DNA of 64,000 nucleotides from Microbacterium sp. SORGH_AS_1204 (GCF_030818935.1 NZ_JAUTBD010000001.1:1922001-1986000); one strand, 5' to 3'. Shown: positions 38,660-48,138, numbered from the stretch's first letter. The notes: generated by a model from the letters alone, not told the origin. Numbers and translations: made by a program.

Positions 38660-38994
38660 GTCGTGGGTCCCACTTCGTCGCTGCGGTCTGTCTTCTTGCC
38701 GAGCCCCAGCCGGTCGGCCAGGCCGAGCTCATCGACGTCGGGGGTCGTGACCGGGATGAAACCGGTGTTCGTCCCGGGCTCGCGGAGCGGGCGCGGAGGC
38801 TCGTCGCCGGAATCCGCCGCGACGGGCACCGCGGGGGCGGATGCCGCGGGGGCCGACGCCGCGGGAGCGGACGCCGCAGGGGCCGATGCCGCGGGAGCGG
38901 ACGCCGCGGCATCCGATGACGACTCCGCCCGGGGTGCGGGCGCGGCATCCGTCTGCGGGAGCGGCTCGACCGGGCCGGTGAGACCGGTGACCCT
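38656..38994 (-). pseudogene. ftsE: Displaced C-terminal tail of ftsE
   Basis: This 113-codon stretch (112 residues plus stop), in the frame shifted by one base relative to ftsE, reads [20 protein letters not shown], then a repeated ASAPA tract, then [20 protein letters not shown] and GLGKK, ending with TGA overlapping the ftsX ATG. The sense composition, the ATGA coupling and the compact [14 protein letters not shown] end show it is the original ftsE tail. The shift maps to the CG-rich CTCGCGCTG at 38993-39001 and could be a mutation or a base-call error. Confidence 0.75.
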
Positions 38995-39763
38995 CGCGCT
39001 GCACCTCGAGCACGGCCGTGAGGGCGGCGACGGCTGCCGCGCCCTTCTCGACCTCGGGCGTCAGACGCGGGATGCTGGTGGTGTCGCCGTAGCCGCCGCC
39101 GCGCTCGTCGCGCACCAGCTCGCCGCCGCGCAGCTCGATCACGCGTCGCTGCATCTGGTCGACGAAGCCCGCCTCGTGCGTCGCCATGACGACGGTGGTG
39201 CCGCCGGCGTTGATGCGCGCGAGCAGGCGCATGATGTCGGTCGAGGTACCCGGGTCGAGGTTTCCGGTCGGCTCGTCGGCGAGCAGCACCTGGGGGCGGT
39301 TGACGAGTGCGCGCGCGATCGCGACGCGCTGCTGCTCCCCACCCGACAGCTCGTGCGGCAGGCGCTTCTCTTTGCCGTCGAGGCCGACGAGCGCGAGCAC
39401 CTCGGGCACGGCCTGCTGGATGAAGCCCCGCGACGAGCCGGTCACCTGCAGCGTGAAGGCGACGTTCTGGAAGACGGTCTTGTTCGGCAGCAGGCGGAAG
39501 TCCTGGAACACCGAGCCGATCTCGCGACGGAAGTAGGGCACCTTGCGGTTGGACAGGGTGCGCAGGTCGCGGCCGAGCACGACGACGCGCCCCTCACTGG
39601 GGGTCTCCGCCCGCAGGATGAGCTGCAGGCACGACGATTTGCCCGACCCCGACGCGCCGACGAGGAAGACGAACTCACCGCGGAGCACTTCGAAGTCGAC
39701 GGCGTTCAGGGCGGGCTTCGCGGTGCCGCGATACCGCTTGGTGACGTTCTCGAACCGGATCAT
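38729..39763 (-). CDS. ftsE: Cell-division ATPase FtsE, C-terminal tail frameshifted as sequenced
   Basis: The ABC ATPase core is intact: Walker [11 protein letters not shown] near residue 36, Q-loop [11 protein letters not shown], signature [15 protein letters not shown], Walker [13 protein letters not shown], and H-loop ATHEAG. It pairs with FtsX at the division septum. After about residue 257 ([11 protein letters not shown]) the frame turns into arginine/glycine-rich nonsense to a stop at 38729. The +1 frame instead continues sensibly to 38656 (see the next feature). The core alone is the usual FtsE length, so function may survive. The start follows TAGGCT by nine bases. Confidence 0.92.
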   Translation of the reverse strand: MIRFENVTKRYRGTAKPALNAVDFEVLRGEFVFLVGASGSGKSSCLQLILRAETPSEGRVVVLGRDLRTLSNRKVPYFRREIGSVFQDFRLLPNKTVFQNVAFTLQVTGSSRGFIQQAVPEVLALVGLDGKEKRLPHELSGGEQQRVAIARALVNRPQVLLADEPTGNLDPGTSTDIMRLLARINAGGTTVVMATHEAGFVDQMQRRVIELRGGELVRDERGGGYGDTTSIPRLTPEVEKGAAAVAALTAVLEVQREGHRSHRPGRAAPADGCRARTPGGVVIGCRGVRSRGIGPCGVRSRGVGPRGIRPRGARRGGFRRRASAPAPRARDEHRFHPGHDPRRR

Positions 39764-39829
39764 GGCTCGACGAGCCTAGACGCGGCATCTGAGCACACCC
39801 TTGAGACGCGCCGTGTCCGGAAACGGAGA

Positions 39830-39869
39830 AAGCCCTGTGGATGCCGGTGTGCCGGCATCCACAGGGCTT
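39830..39869 (-). terminator. Hairpin between prfB and ftsE
   Basis: AAGCCCTGTGGATGCCGG pairs perfectly with CCGGCATCCACAGGGCTT across a four-base loop (TGTG). It suggests prfB is terminated before the ftsEX-smpB unit, which has its own -10-like TAGGCT. Confidence 0.8.
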
Positions 39870-39889
39870 CTCGCGAGACGGCAGACGCG

Positions 39890-41002
39890 TCAGTCGTCGT
39901 CGTCTTTGCGCTTGCGCCACCGGATGCCGGCCGCGATCAGACCGTCGAGGTCACCGTCGAAGACGACCGCGGGGTTTCCGACCTCGTAACCGGTGCGGAG
40001 GTCTTTCACGAGCTGCTGGCCGTAGAGGAAGTACGAGCGCATCTGGTCGCCCCAGCTGGCGGTGATGGTGCCCGCGAGCTCTTTCTTCTTGGCCGCCTCT
40101 TCTTCGCGCTTGAGCAGGAGCAGACGGGTCTGCAGCACGCGCATGGCAGCCGCGCGGTTCTGGATCTGCGACTTCTCGTTCTGCATCGACACGACGAGAC
40201 CGGTGGGGATGTGGGTGATGCGAACGGCGGAGTCGGTCGTGTTGACCGACTGACCACCGGGCCCCGAGGAACGGAAGACGTCGACGCGGATGTCACCCTC
40301 GGGCACGTCGACCTCGACGGCCTCTTCCATCACCGGAATGACCTCGACCGCAGCGAAGCTCGTCTGGCGCTTGTCGGCGCCGCCGAAGGGGCTGATGCGC
40401 GCGAGGCGGTGCGTGCCCGCCTCGACCGAGAGCGTGCCGTAGGCGTAGGGCACGTCGACCTCGAAGGTGGCCGACTTGATGCCAGCGCCCTCGGCGTACG
40501 ACATGTCCATGACCTTGGCGGGGTACTTGTGACGCTCGCACCAGCGCAGGTACATGCGCAGCAGCATCTCGGCGAAGTCGGTGGCGTCGTCGCCGCCGGC
40601 GCCGGAGCGGATGGTCACGACCGCGGAGCGCGCGTCGTACTCGCCGTCGAGGAGCGTCTGCACCTCGAGCTGGCCGATGACCTCTTTCAGCGACGCGAGT
40701 TCGCGGCGGGCCTCGTCGGCGGAGTCTTCGTCGTCCATCTCGATCGCGAGCTCGACGAGCACCTCGAGGTCATCGAGACGCTGCTCGATCTCGGTGATGC
40801 GCTTGAGCTCAGCCTGGCGGTGGCTGAGACGGCTGGTCACCTTCTGCGCGTTGTCGACGTCGTCCCAGAGGTCGGGGGCACCCGCCTCTTCGCTCAGGCG
40901 GTCGATGTCAGCGGTGAGTGCGTCGACGTCGACCACGGCCTGGATATCGGCGAAGGTCGAGCGCAGCGCCTGGATGTCGGCGGTCAAATCGAGTTCGAGC
41001 AT
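39890..41002 (-). CDS. prfB: Peptide chain release factor 2
   Basis: 370 residues; recognises UGA and UAA and releases the peptide. The stop-codon motif SPF is in [15 protein letters not shown] and the catalytic GGQ in [20 protein letters not shown]. The frame is continuous, so the programmed +1 frameshift used by many bacteria is absent, as is usual in actinobacteria. The ATG at 41002 follows TAGGCT by nine bases, giving a near-leaderless transcript. That -10 overlaps the -10 of the divergent MFS gene. Confidence 0.97.
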   Translation of the reverse strand: MLELDLTADIQALRSTFADIQAVVDVDALTADIDRLSEEAGAPDLWDDVDNAQKVTSRLSHRQAELKRITEIEQRLDDLEVLVELAIEMDDEDSADEARRELASLKEVIGQLEVQTLLDGEYDARSAVVTIRSGAGGDDATDFAEMLLRMYLRWCERHKYPAKVMDMSYAEGAGIKSATFEVDVPYAYGTLSVEAGTHRLARISPFGGADKRQTSFAAVEVIPVMEEAVEVDVPEGDIRVDVFRSSGPGGQSVNTTDSAVRITHIPTGLVVSMQNEKSQIQNRAAAMRVLQTRLLLLKREEEAAKKKELAGTITASWGDQMRSYFLYGQQLVKDLRTGYEVGNPAVVFDGDLDGLIAAGIRWRKRKDDDD

Positions 41003-41011
41003 TTGCGATCA

Positions 41012-41021
41012 AGCCTATCGT
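41012..41021. promoter_or_regulatory. Overlapping divergent -10 elements
   Basis: AGCCTATCGT contains TAGGCT on the minus strand (prfB) and TATCGT on the plus strand (MFS gene), sharing two bases. Only 26 bp separate the two start codons, so both messages would be leaderless or nearly so. Confidence 0.5.
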
Positions 41022-41028
41022 GGAGACG

Positions 41029-42312
41029 GTGACAGCCGACTCTCCCCGGAACGTGCTGGTGCGCTTCGCCCCGATGATCTACGGCCCCACGCTGTTGTTC
41101 TCGCTGGGCGAGGGTGCCGTCATCCCCCTCATCCCCGTCATCGCCGACCGCCTCGGCGCCGATGTCGCCCTTGCCGCACTGGTGGCCGCTGCCCTCGTCG
41201 TGGGGCAGCTGTGCGGCAACATCCCCGCCGGATGGGCCGTCGCCCGCTTCGGCGAGCGCCTCACCATGGGCACCGCCGGAATCGTCGTGCTGGCCGGGCT
41301 CGTGGGGATCGTGTTCGCTCCCTCGTTGCTGATCTTCACGGCGGCCGTCTTCCTCATCGGATTCTGCGCCGCATCGTTCGCGCTCGCCCGCCACTCGTTC
41401 ATGACCACGCGCGTGCCCCTGCACTTCCGCGCGCGAGCACTGTCACTGCTGGGCGGCACGTTCCGCCTGGGGATGTTCGTCGGGCCGTTCATCTCCGCGG
41501 CACTGCTGACCGTCTTCGGCGACGAAGCGGCATCCGTCGTCTTCTTCGCCGTCTGCCAGGTCGCGACCATCCTGCTCGTGTTCTTCGGCCCCGACCCCGA
41601 GAAGGCCGTGCCGGTGGGCGCCGGCTCCCCCACCCGTCGCGAGCCCGACGCGACGGCCGACGCCGAAGACAGCGGCGAGCCCGTCACCGGCGCGATCCCC
41701 ACTATCGAACGTGCCGGCGTCTTCCGGACGATGTGGCGTTACCGCGGTGTGCTCGCGCGCCTGGGTCTGGCCGCGGCATCGCTGTCGGCCGTGCGCTCGG
41801 CCCGCCAGGTCGTGCTGCCGCTGTGGGGCGTGTCGCTCGGCCTCGACGCCGGCACGATCGCGGTCGTCGTCGGCGTGTCGGGGGCGATCGACTTCGCCCT
41901 CTTCTACGCCAGTGGCCAGGTGATGGACCGCTTCGGGCGCCTGTGGGCGGCTCTGCCGGCGATGATCCTCATGGGCGCGGGGTTCTTCGCGTTGTCGTTC
42001 ACGCACGATCTCGCCTCCGCGGCGATGTGGTACTCCCTGTTCGCGGCCGTGCTGGGGGTGGGCAACGGCCTGTCCAGCGGCATCCTGCTCACCCTCGGAG
42101 CGGATATCGCTCCGCCGAACGACCCGGCGGCGTTCCTCGGGTCGTGGCGCACCCTCACCGACGGCGGGGGTGCGGTCGCGCCGCTGATCGTCTCGGCCCT
42201 CACCGCGGCGGTGTCGATCTCGGTCGGAGTGGGCGCCATGGGTGTCATCGCGGTCTTGGGCGCGGTGGGTTTCGTCCGGTGGGTACCGCGGTACGTGCCG
42301 CGGGCGCGGTGA
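41029..42312 (+). CDS. MFS transporter
   Basis: 427 residues, about 12 helices. The first-half loop is GWAVARFGERLTMGTAG, and a long central cytoplasmic loop (about residues 200-240) is Asp/Glu/Pro-rich. The second half has GQVMDRFGRLWAALPAM. The GTG at 41029 is preferred over GTG 41020 because GGAGA lies five bases upstream and TATCGT seven. Divergent from prfB with overlapping promoters; the cargo cannot be told. Confidence 0.9.
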   Translation: MTADSPRNVLVRFAPMIYGPTLLFSLGEGAVIPLIPVIADRLGADVALAALVAAALVVGQLCGNIPAGWAVARFGERLTMGTAGIVVLAGLVGIVFAPSLLIFTAAVFLIGFCAASFALARHSFMTTRVPLHFRARALSLLGGTFRLGMFVGPFISAALLTVFGDEAASVVFFAVCQVATILLVFFGPDPEKAVPVGAGSPTRREPDATADAEDSGEPVTGAIPTIERAGVFRTMWRYRGVLARLGLAAASLSAVRSARQVVLPLWGVSLGLDAGTIAVVVGVSGAIDFALFYASGQVMDRFGRLWAALPAMILMGAGFFALSFTHDLASAAMWYSLFAAVLGVGNGLSSGILLTLGADIAPPNDPAAFLGSWRTLTDGGGAVAPLIVSALTAAVSISVGVGAMGVIAVLGAVGFVRWVPRYVPRAR

Positions 42313-42475
42313 GGAAACTCTCCGGACGTCACGCCGGTGGATACGGCTGGGAATGGCCGACGAAGGTTTCCGCGCCGTAAACATTCCGGAGATCGATGGC
42401 GAATCGAGGGTCTTCCGGTAAGAATCGACGCGTGCTCGCCTCCTCGGGTGAGCGCGTCATTCCCCCCTGGATGAT

Positions 42476-42493
42476 GCGGGCGTCGACGCCCGC
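42476..42493. promoter_or_regulatory. Perfect 18-bp palindrome abutting a ribosome binding site
   Basis: GCGGGCGTCGACGCCCGC is followed directly by AGAGAGG, the ribosome binding site of the M28 peptidase gene. In RNA it could form a hairpin at the edge of the site. In DNA it could be an operator. Confidence 0.45.
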
Positions 42494-42510
42494 AGAGAGG
42501 TGCCTTCACC

Positions 42511-44319
42511 GTGCCCCGAAACACCCCCCACTCCCCGCCCGTGCGCGCCCGTCGGCTCTCCGCCGTCGTCGCCACGACCGCCCTCGTCGGCGGGACGCTG
42601 ATGCTCGCGCCCGCCGCCACCGCCGCGGTCGCACCCGGCGAGGCTCCGAACGACCTCGGCCTGACCGGCGCCGACGTCATGAGCCACCTGACCGAGATCT
42701 CGGAGATCAGCGAGTCGTTCGCGGGTCAGGGCTACCGCGCGTGGAACGCGCCGGGTTACGAGGCCGCCGCCGAGTATGCCGAGGAGGTGCTCGAGGCGAC
42801 CGGAGCCTTCACGGTCACGCGCGACGAGTTCGACGTGCCCTACTCCGAGTTCGGCGAAGCATCGCTGACTGTCGCAGGCACCACGTACGAGGGCTCGCAT
42901 TTCGACACCAGCGAGGGGCTCGACGACGAGTACACCGCAGCCCTCGCACTGCCCGCGGCCGGCGCCGACGGTCTGCGTCTCGGCTGCGAGCCGACCGACT
43001 TCGCGGCCGTCCCGGCCGGCGCGATCGTGCTCGTGCAGCGCGGCGTCTGCACCTTCGAGGCCAAGATCGACAACGCCACCGCCGCCGGCGCCGGCGCCGT
43101 CTTCGTCTACAACAACGCCCGCCCCGCGGGCGAAGGCACCACGCCGCAGGACCAGCTCACCAACGTCTCCTCGGGTCCGCGCAACACGGAGGACTCGCCG
43201 GCGGCGACCCTGCCGCAGGCCAGCGGTGAGACGCTGGCGGCTCTCATCACCGCCGCTCCTGCGGACTCACCCGTCGAGGGCACCGCCGTGATCGAGAAGG
43301 AGTTCCTCGTCGGCAAGACCTTCAACATCATCGCCGACACGAAGGTCGGCGACCCCGACGACACCATCGTCATCGGCGCGCACCTCGACGGCGTCTCCGA
43401 GGGCCCGGGCGTCAACGACAACGCCTCGGGCTCCGCGGCGATCCTCGCCCTGGCCGAGAAGATCGCGGCATCCGAGGTCCCGAACGACAAGCGCATCCGT
43501 CTCGCGCTGTGGGGCGCAGAGGAGATCGGCCTGCTCGGCTCCTGGGCGTACGTCGATCAGCTCGTCGCGGAAGACCCGGCCGAGCTCGCGCGCATCTCGG
43601 CGTACCTCAACTACGACATGATCGGGTCGGAGAACTTCACCGTGGGCGTCTACGACGCCGACCAGTCGACCTTCGAGGCACCCGTCGCCATTCCGGACGG
43701 ATCGGTCGAGCTCGAGAGCATCTACACCGACTACTTCGACGCGATCGACCAGCCGTGGATCGACACCGAGTATTCGGGCCGCAGCGACTACCAGGCGTTC
43801 ATCGAGAACGGCATTCCCGCGGGCGGTCTGTTCTCGGGTGCGGACGACATCAAGACCGAAGAGCAGGTGCAGCTGTTCGGCGGCACCGCCGGGGTCTTCA
43901 TGGACCGCAACTATCACACAGTGAATGACACCCTCGCGAACGTCAACCGCGACTCGGTCGACATCTTCGCGCCGGCGATCGGCCACGCCGCGTACGCGCT
44001 GGCATGGGATGCCGTCGAGCCCACGCCGACGCCAACCCCCACCGCCGAGCCCACGCCGACGCCAACCCCCACCGCGGAGCCGACTGCCACGGCGGAGCCG
44101 ACCCCCACCGCGGAGCCGACGGCGACTGCGGTGCCCACCGCCGGCCCCTCCCCCACGGCGACGGCCCTGCCGGGGGCGCAGCGTCCGGGCGGAGGCCTGG
44201 CCAAGACCGGCTCGGAGCTCGACGGTTCGCCGCTGCCCCTGATCGGCGCGGGCATGCTCGCCTTCGGTCTGATCGTGGCGGCCGGAACGGCGATCGTCCG
44301 CCGACGCGCTCAGCAGTAA
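42511..44319 (+). CDS. Cell-wall-anchored M28 family aminopeptidase
   Basis: 602 residues. A Sec signal ends near AATAA. A PA domain is inserted (about residues 140-250, LVQRGVCTFEAKIDNATAAG). The zinc metallopeptidase domain has ligands in GAHLDG, GVNDNASG, GAEEIGLLGS, NYDMIG and NYHTVND. A low-complexity PTPTPTAEPT tail (about residues 505-560) acts as a wall-spanning stalk. The C-terminus has a LAKTG sorting signal, a hydrophobic helix and RRRAQQ, as in class E sortase substrates. It likely trims peptides outside the cell. GTG start with AGAGAGG upstream. Confidence 0.93.
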   Translation: MPRNTPHSPPVRARRLSAVVATTALVGGTLMLAPAATAAVAPGEAPNDLGLTGADVMSHLTEISEISESFAGQGYRAWNAPGYEAAAEYAEEVLEATGAFTVTRDEFDVPYSEFGEASLTVAGTTYEGSHFDTSEGLDDEYTAALALPAAGADGLRLGCEPTDFAAVPAGAIVLVQRGVCTFEAKIDNATAAGAGAVFVYNNARPAGEGTTPQDQLTNVSSGPRNTEDSPAATLPQASGETLAALITAAPADSPVEGTAVIEKEFLVGKTFNIIADTKVGDPDDTIVIGAHLDGVSEGPGVNDNASGSAAILALAEKIAASEVPNDKRIRLALWGAEEIGLLGSWAYVDQLVAEDPAELARISAYLNYDMIGSENFTVGVYDADQSTFEAPVAIPDGSVELESIYTDYFDAIDQPWIDTEYSGRSDYQAFIENGIPAGGLFSGADDIKTEEQVQLFGGTAGVFMDRNYHTVNDTLANVNRDSVDIFAPAIGHAAYALAWDAVEPTPTPTPTAEPTPTPTPTAEPTATAEPTPTAEPTATAVPTAGPSPTATALPGAQRPGGGLAKTGSELDGSPLPLIGAGMLAFGLIVAAGTAIVRRRAQQ

Positions 44320-44355
44320 TCCTCTGGCATCACTCGACGGTTCCCCCCCGGACCG

Positions 44356-44398
44356 CGAACCGCCGGGGTCGCGCCTCACGCGCGGCCCCGGCGGTTCG
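44356..44398 (+). terminator. Hairpin terminator after the M28 peptidase gene
   Basis: CGAACCGCCGGGG and CCCCGGCGGTTCG are perfect 13-bp complements across a 17-base loop, 36 bp past the stop. Confidence 0.8.
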
Positions 44399-44484
44399 GT
44401 GCGTCCGGGCGCGGCCGGCCGATTTGGCCCTCGCCGCCCGGCGGCCCACGATGATCCTCGAAGCGGCGAGCTGACGGAGGAAGC

Positions 44485-45126
44485 ATGAAGGACATCGATC
44501 GTGGCGCGCTGACGCTGTCCGCCGTCCTCGCGGGGGTGGCCGGATTCGTGGATGCCGTGGGCTTCCTCGACACGGGCGGGTTCTTCGTGTCGTTCATGAG
44601 CGGCAACTCCACCCAGGGCGCCGTCGATCTGCTCCGCGGCGACGCGAGCGTCGCACTCGTCTCGGCCGGGCTGATCGCGGCGTTCGTGGGAGGTGTGGCC
44701 GTCGGGGGAATCGTCTCCGCACGCACGGCGCGGTCGCAGACGTGGGTGGTGGCCGGTGCTGCGGGCGCCGTCGCGCTGGCCGCCGCACTGTCGCTCGCCG
44801 GCACGGCGACGCTGTGGCGCGTCGCCCTCCTCGCGGCCGCGATGGGGGCGCTGAACACGCTGTTCCTCGCTGACGGACGCGCCCGCGTCGCGATCACCTA
44901 CTCCACCGGCACCCTCGTGAGCCTGGGTCTCGGTCTCGCCTCCCTCGTCACGGGTGGATCGCGCGCGGCGTGGCGGCGGCCCCTGCTGCTGTGGTCGGCG
45001 CTCGTCTGCGGCGCAGTGATCGGCGGCCTCGCCCATGGGCTGGGAAGCGCGGCGGCGCTGGGCACGGCCGCGGCGGTGCTCGCCGCGGCCGCGGTCGTGG
45101 TCGCGGTGCGCGCGCGGCGCGGCTGA
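44485..45126 (+). CDS. DUF1275 (YoaK-like) membrane protein
   Basis: 213 residues with about six hydrophobic helices. The family signature GFVDAVGFL ... FFVSFMSGNSTQGAVDLLRG lies near residues 20-50, and ALNTLFLADGRARVAITYSTG near 120. GGAGGAAGC precedes the ATG. Role unknown for the family. Stand-alone gene after a terminator. Confidence 0.9.
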   Translation: MKDIDRGALTLSAVLAGVAGFVDAVGFLDTGGFFVSFMSGNSTQGAVDLLRGDASVALVSAGLIAAFVGGVAVGGIVSARTARSQTWVVAGAAGAVALAAALSLAGTATLWRVALLAAAMGALNTLFLADGRARVAITYSTGTLVSLGLGLASLVTGGSRAAWRRPLLLWSALVCGAVIGGLAHGLGSAAALGTAAAVLAAAAVVVAVRARRG

Positions 45127-45239
45127 CGGCGCAGCCCGTCCGCCGGCCTCTGCGCGCACGGCGCCATCGCGGCGAGCGCGCGGTTCACGCCGCCGGTGCC
45201 GCGCGACGGCCACATCGCGGCGAGCTGGCCGTCCCGACC

Positions 45240-46262
45240 TCAGTTCTCGTCGGAGACGCGGATGAGCACCTTGCTCGTCGCGCCCTTTGCGACGGCGTCG
45301 TGGGCTGCGGCGGTCTCGGCCAAGCCGAACCACGTCAGCGGCAGCCCGGCATCCGCTCCCACGGGAAGGGCCCCGGCCGCGACGGCCGCCGAGACGTCTT
45401 CCGCCGCGGCGGCGAGCGCGTCCTCCCCCACCGTGTAGAGCAGAAGACCCTGCCAGCGGACGTTTCTGGCGAAGCTCGCGCGCACTGCGGCGCTGAAGCG
45501 GTCGCCGCCGTTGTCGGCGTAGTAGCCGATCGAGCCGTGGTTCGCGATCACCTCGACATCGAGGGCGGCGTTGTCGGCGACGGCGACCTCGACGATGTGG
45601 TCGACCCCGTCCGGGGCGAACTCGCGGATGCCATCGGCCAGGGCGTTGCTCGGGTACTGCACGACGTGGTGGGCACCGGCCGCGCGGGCCAATGCCTGTT
45701 TCTCGTCGCTGCTGACGGTGGCGATGACGGTCGCGCCGGCCCACACCGCGAGTTGGATCGCGGCGTGCCCGACGGCGCCGGCGCCTCCCTGCACGAGGAC
45801 GGTGCGTCCCTGCAGCGCGCCCGAGGCGAGTCGCGACGGTCCGTGCTCGTGCACGGTGAGCGCGCGGTGCGCCGTCATGGCGGGAACGCCGAGGCTGGCG
45901 CCCAGGGCGAACGAGGCGTCCTCGGCCAGCGGCACGGCGCGAGACGCCGGGATGACGGCGTACTCGGCGGCCGTGCCGGTCGGGCGCTCGTGCTGGGCGA
46001 GGTAGACCCACACCCGCTGGCCCACCGCGATGTCGTCGACGCCGTCGCCGACGGCATCCACCGTTCCCGCACCGTCCTGGTTCGGGGTCACCTCGTCCCA
46101 CGAGAAGGGCCGTCCGCCCTCGCGTGCCTTCCAGTCGGTCGGGTTGACCCCCGACACGGCGATGCGCACGCGCACCTCGCCGGGCCCAGGTTCGGGCAGA
46201 GGACGCTCGACGAGCGAGAGGACGGAGGAGTCACCGGTCTGGGAGTACGTGATCGCCTGCAT
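45240..46262 (-). CDS. Zinc-independent quinone-reductase-like medium-chain dehydrogenase
   Basis: 340 residues of the MDR superfamily. The catalytic GroES-like domain is at residues about 1-130 (SGVNPTDWKAREGG). The Rossmann domain has VLVQGGAGAVGHAAIQLAVWAGA near residue 150, the AxxGxxG NADPH-binding pattern. Zinc-ligand cysteines are absent, as in NADPH:quinone oxidoreductase and zeta-crystallin types. Divergent from an amidohydrolase across 75 bp. Cytoplasmic; substrate unknown, probably quinones or enones. Confidence 0.9.
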   Translation of the reverse strand: MQAITYSQTGDSSVLSLVERPLPEPGPGEVRVRIAVSGVNPTDWKAREGGRPFSWDEVTPNQDGAGTVDAVGDGVDDIAVGQRVWVYLAQHERPTGTAAEYAVIPASRAVPLAEDASFALGASLGVPAMTAHRALTVHEHGPSRLASGALQGRTVLVQGGAGAVGHAAIQLAVWAGATVIATVSSDEKQALARAAGAHHVVQYPSNALADGIREFAPDGVDHIVEVAVADNAALDVEVIANHGSIGYYADNGGDRFSAAVRASFARNVRWQGLLLYTVGEDALAAAAEDVSAAVAAGALPVGADAGLPLTWFGLAETAAAHDAVAKGATSKVLIRVSDEN

Positions 46263-46337
46263 ACAGAGGGACAAGGGGCGGGCGGCGGACCGCATTCCCG
46301 CTCGGCGTGTCGCGATGGCGCCCGCCACACTGGGGCG

Positions 46338-47951
46338 GTGAGCGCTCTGATCATCGGCAACGCGGTCGTCTTCTCGGACGGACGGGTACAGGATGCCGAC
46401 ACCATCGGCATCCGAGACGGGATCATCGTCGCGGTCGGGACTCTGACGTCGGTCCGGGATGCCGTGGGCGCGGGCGCGGACGACATCGACGCCCGCGGCG
46501 GCCTCGTGACCCCGGGCTTCGTCGACGCGCACGTGCACCTGGGCGTCGGGGCCATGGATGCGTTGCGCTGCGATCTGTCGGGCGCGGCCTCGCTCGAGGA
46601 GATCGACGCGCGCGTGCGGGCCTTCGCGGCGGACTCCCCCGCGCCGTGGGTGGTCGGCGGTGGGTGGGATCCGACGCTGTTCCCAGCCTCCGGGCCGCAG
46701 GCGACGCATCTCGACGCTCTCGTGCCCGACCGGCCCGCCCTGCTGCTGGATGCCGATCACCACGGCGCGTGGGCCAACTCGGCGGCGCTAGCGGCGGCGG
46801 GGCTCGACGCCTCGACACCCGACCCCGCCGACGGGCGCATCGAGAGGCGCGCCGACGGCCGACCGAGCGGTGCCCTGCGGGAGGGGGCGATGCAGCTCGT
46901 CGCCCGCCTACTGCCCGCCCCCGCGACGGCCGATGTGGCCCGCGGCATCCTGCGCCTGTCGCGCGACCTGCTCGGCGCCGGGATCACGGGATGGCAGGAG
47001 GCGGCGCTCGGCCCCTACGGCGGATTCCCCGACTTCACCGACGCCTACCTCCACCTTCTTCGCGAGGGCTCCCTGCGCGGACGCGCGACCGGGGCGATCT
47101 GGGTGCCGCGCGATCTGACCCCCGACGGCGTCGACGCCTTCGTCGCGCACGCCGTCAACCGCTCACGCGCCAACGCCGCGGCGGGCCTGCCGAGTGCCAC
47201 GGCGAAGCTCATGCTCGACGGGATCGTCGAGACCCGCACCGCCCACCTTCTCGAGCCCTACGTGGGCAGCGACGAGCGCGGCCTGTCGTACTTCCCGCCC
47301 GCGCTGGTGCAGCGGCTGGTGCCGGCCCTCAACGCCGCCGGGATCGCCGTGCACGCGCACGCCATCGGGGATGCGGCCGTGCGCGACGCGCTCGACGGTT
47401 TCGCCCGCGTGCCCGCCGAGCATCGACGGCGCGTTCGCAATCACATCGCGCACATCCAGCTCATCCACCCCGACGACGTCGCCCGCTTCGCCGCGCTCGA
47501 GGTGACCGCCAACGCCCAACCGTTCTGGGCCTGTGCGACCGCGCTCACACGGCAGGCGACGCTGCCGGTCATCGGCGACGACCGCGCCGACGCGCTCTAC
47601 GTCTTCGGCTCGTTGCACCGCGCGGGCGCGCATCTGGCGATGGGCTCCGACTGGCCCGTGTCGAACTTCGACCCGTGGCAGGGCGTGCACGTCGCCGTGA
47701 CGCGCCGGCCGCCCACCGAACCGGATGCCGCGCCCCTCGGCGCCGGCGAAGCCCTCGATCTCGCAGCCTCGATCGACGCCTACACGCGCGGCTCGGCCCG
47801 ACTGCTCGGGCTCCCCGGTGGGGCGATCGCCCCGGGCCGCGCGGCCGACCTCGCCATCGCCGACCGCAACCCGTTCGCGGCTGACACCGCCGGCATCCAC
47901 GAGACCCGCAACGCCGCGACGATCGTCGCGGGTGAGGTGGCGGGCGGTTGA
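46338..47951 (+). CDS. YtcJ-like amidohydrolase
   Basis: 537 residues of the metal-dependent amidohydrolase superfamily. The beta-barrel entry motif is TPGFVDAHVHLGVG near residue 68, and later metal/histidine sites are HAHAIGDAAVRDALDG, HIAHIQLIHPDD and AMGSDWPVSNFDPW. The C-terminal small beta-domain has PGGAIAPGRAADLAIADRNPF. These proteins hydrolyse amide or imide bonds, but most YtcJ-like members are uncharacterised. GTG start at 46338; a much longer upstream frame runs antisense through the neighbouring dehydrogenase and is rejected. Confidence 0.92.
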   Translation: MSALIIGNAVVFSDGRVQDADTIGIRDGIIVAVGTLTSVRDAVGAGADDIDARGGLVTPGFVDAHVHLGVGAMDALRCDLSGAASLEEIDARVRAFAADSPAPWVVGGGWDPTLFPASGPQATHLDALVPDRPALLLDADHHGAWANSAALAAAGLDASTPDPADGRIERRADGRPSGALREGAMQLVARLLPAPATADVARGILRLSRDLLGAGITGWQEAALGPYGGFPDFTDAYLHLLREGSLRGRATGAIWVPRDLTPDGVDAFVAHAVNRSRANAAAGLPSATAKLMLDGIVETRTAHLLEPYVGSDERGLSYFPPALVQRLVPALNAAGIAVHAHAIGDAAVRDALDGFARVPAEHRRRVRNHIAHIQLIHPDDVARFAALEVTANAQPFWACATALTRQATLPVIGDDRADALYVFGSLHRAGAHLAMGSDWPVSNFDPWQGVHVAVTRRPPTEPDAAPLGAGEALDLAASIDAYTRGSARLLGLPGGAIAPGRAADLAIADRNPFAADTAGIHETRNAATIVAGEVAGG

Positions 47952-48002
47952 CGGCCGCTTCACATCGGGGACGCGCGGCTCACGCTTAGACTGAACCCAC
48001 TC

Positions 48003-48084
48003 GCGGGAGTGGTGAAATCGGCAGACACGCAGGATTTAGGTTCCTGTGCCTTCGGGCGTGGGGGTTCAAGTCCCCCCTTCCGCA
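48003..48084 (+). tRNA. tRNA-Leu (TAG anticodon)
   Basis: 82 bases with a long variable arm as expected for leucine (TGCCTTCGGGCG). Acceptor arms GCGGGAG/CTTCCGC, D-loop GAAATCGGCAGAC, anticodon stem-loop CAGGA-TTTAGGT-TCCTG (anticodon TAG), T-arm GGGGGTTCAAGTCCCCC. CCA is not encoded. It lies just before a DedA gene. Confidence 0.96.
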
Positions 48085-48138
48085 CGTTCTTCCGTTCCAC
48101 CCGCACCAGCGCGACTGCTCCGACCCGACGGGACCGAT

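Noticed and set aside
39890..41002. Programmed frameshift in prfB
   Set aside because: The reading frame is continuous from the ATG; no internal stop near codon 25.
37670..41032. Plus-strand open frame of about 1,120 codons
   Set aside because: It is antisense to ftsX, ftsE and prfB, all strongly recognised. High G+C keeps such frames open; its composition is His/Asp/Arg-rich shadow.
42313..42510. Riboswitch ahead of the M28 peptidase
   Set aside because: Some inverted repeats exist, but no recognised riboswitch core could be matched by eye.
43267..46101. Minus-strand frame of 944 codons
   Set aside because: Runs antisense through the M28 peptidase and DUF1275 genes; Arg/Gly-rich with no domain.
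44970..46337. N-terminal extension of the amidohydrolase frame
   Set aside because: Antisense to the quinone-reductase-like gene; the amidohydrolase family start matches GTG 46338.
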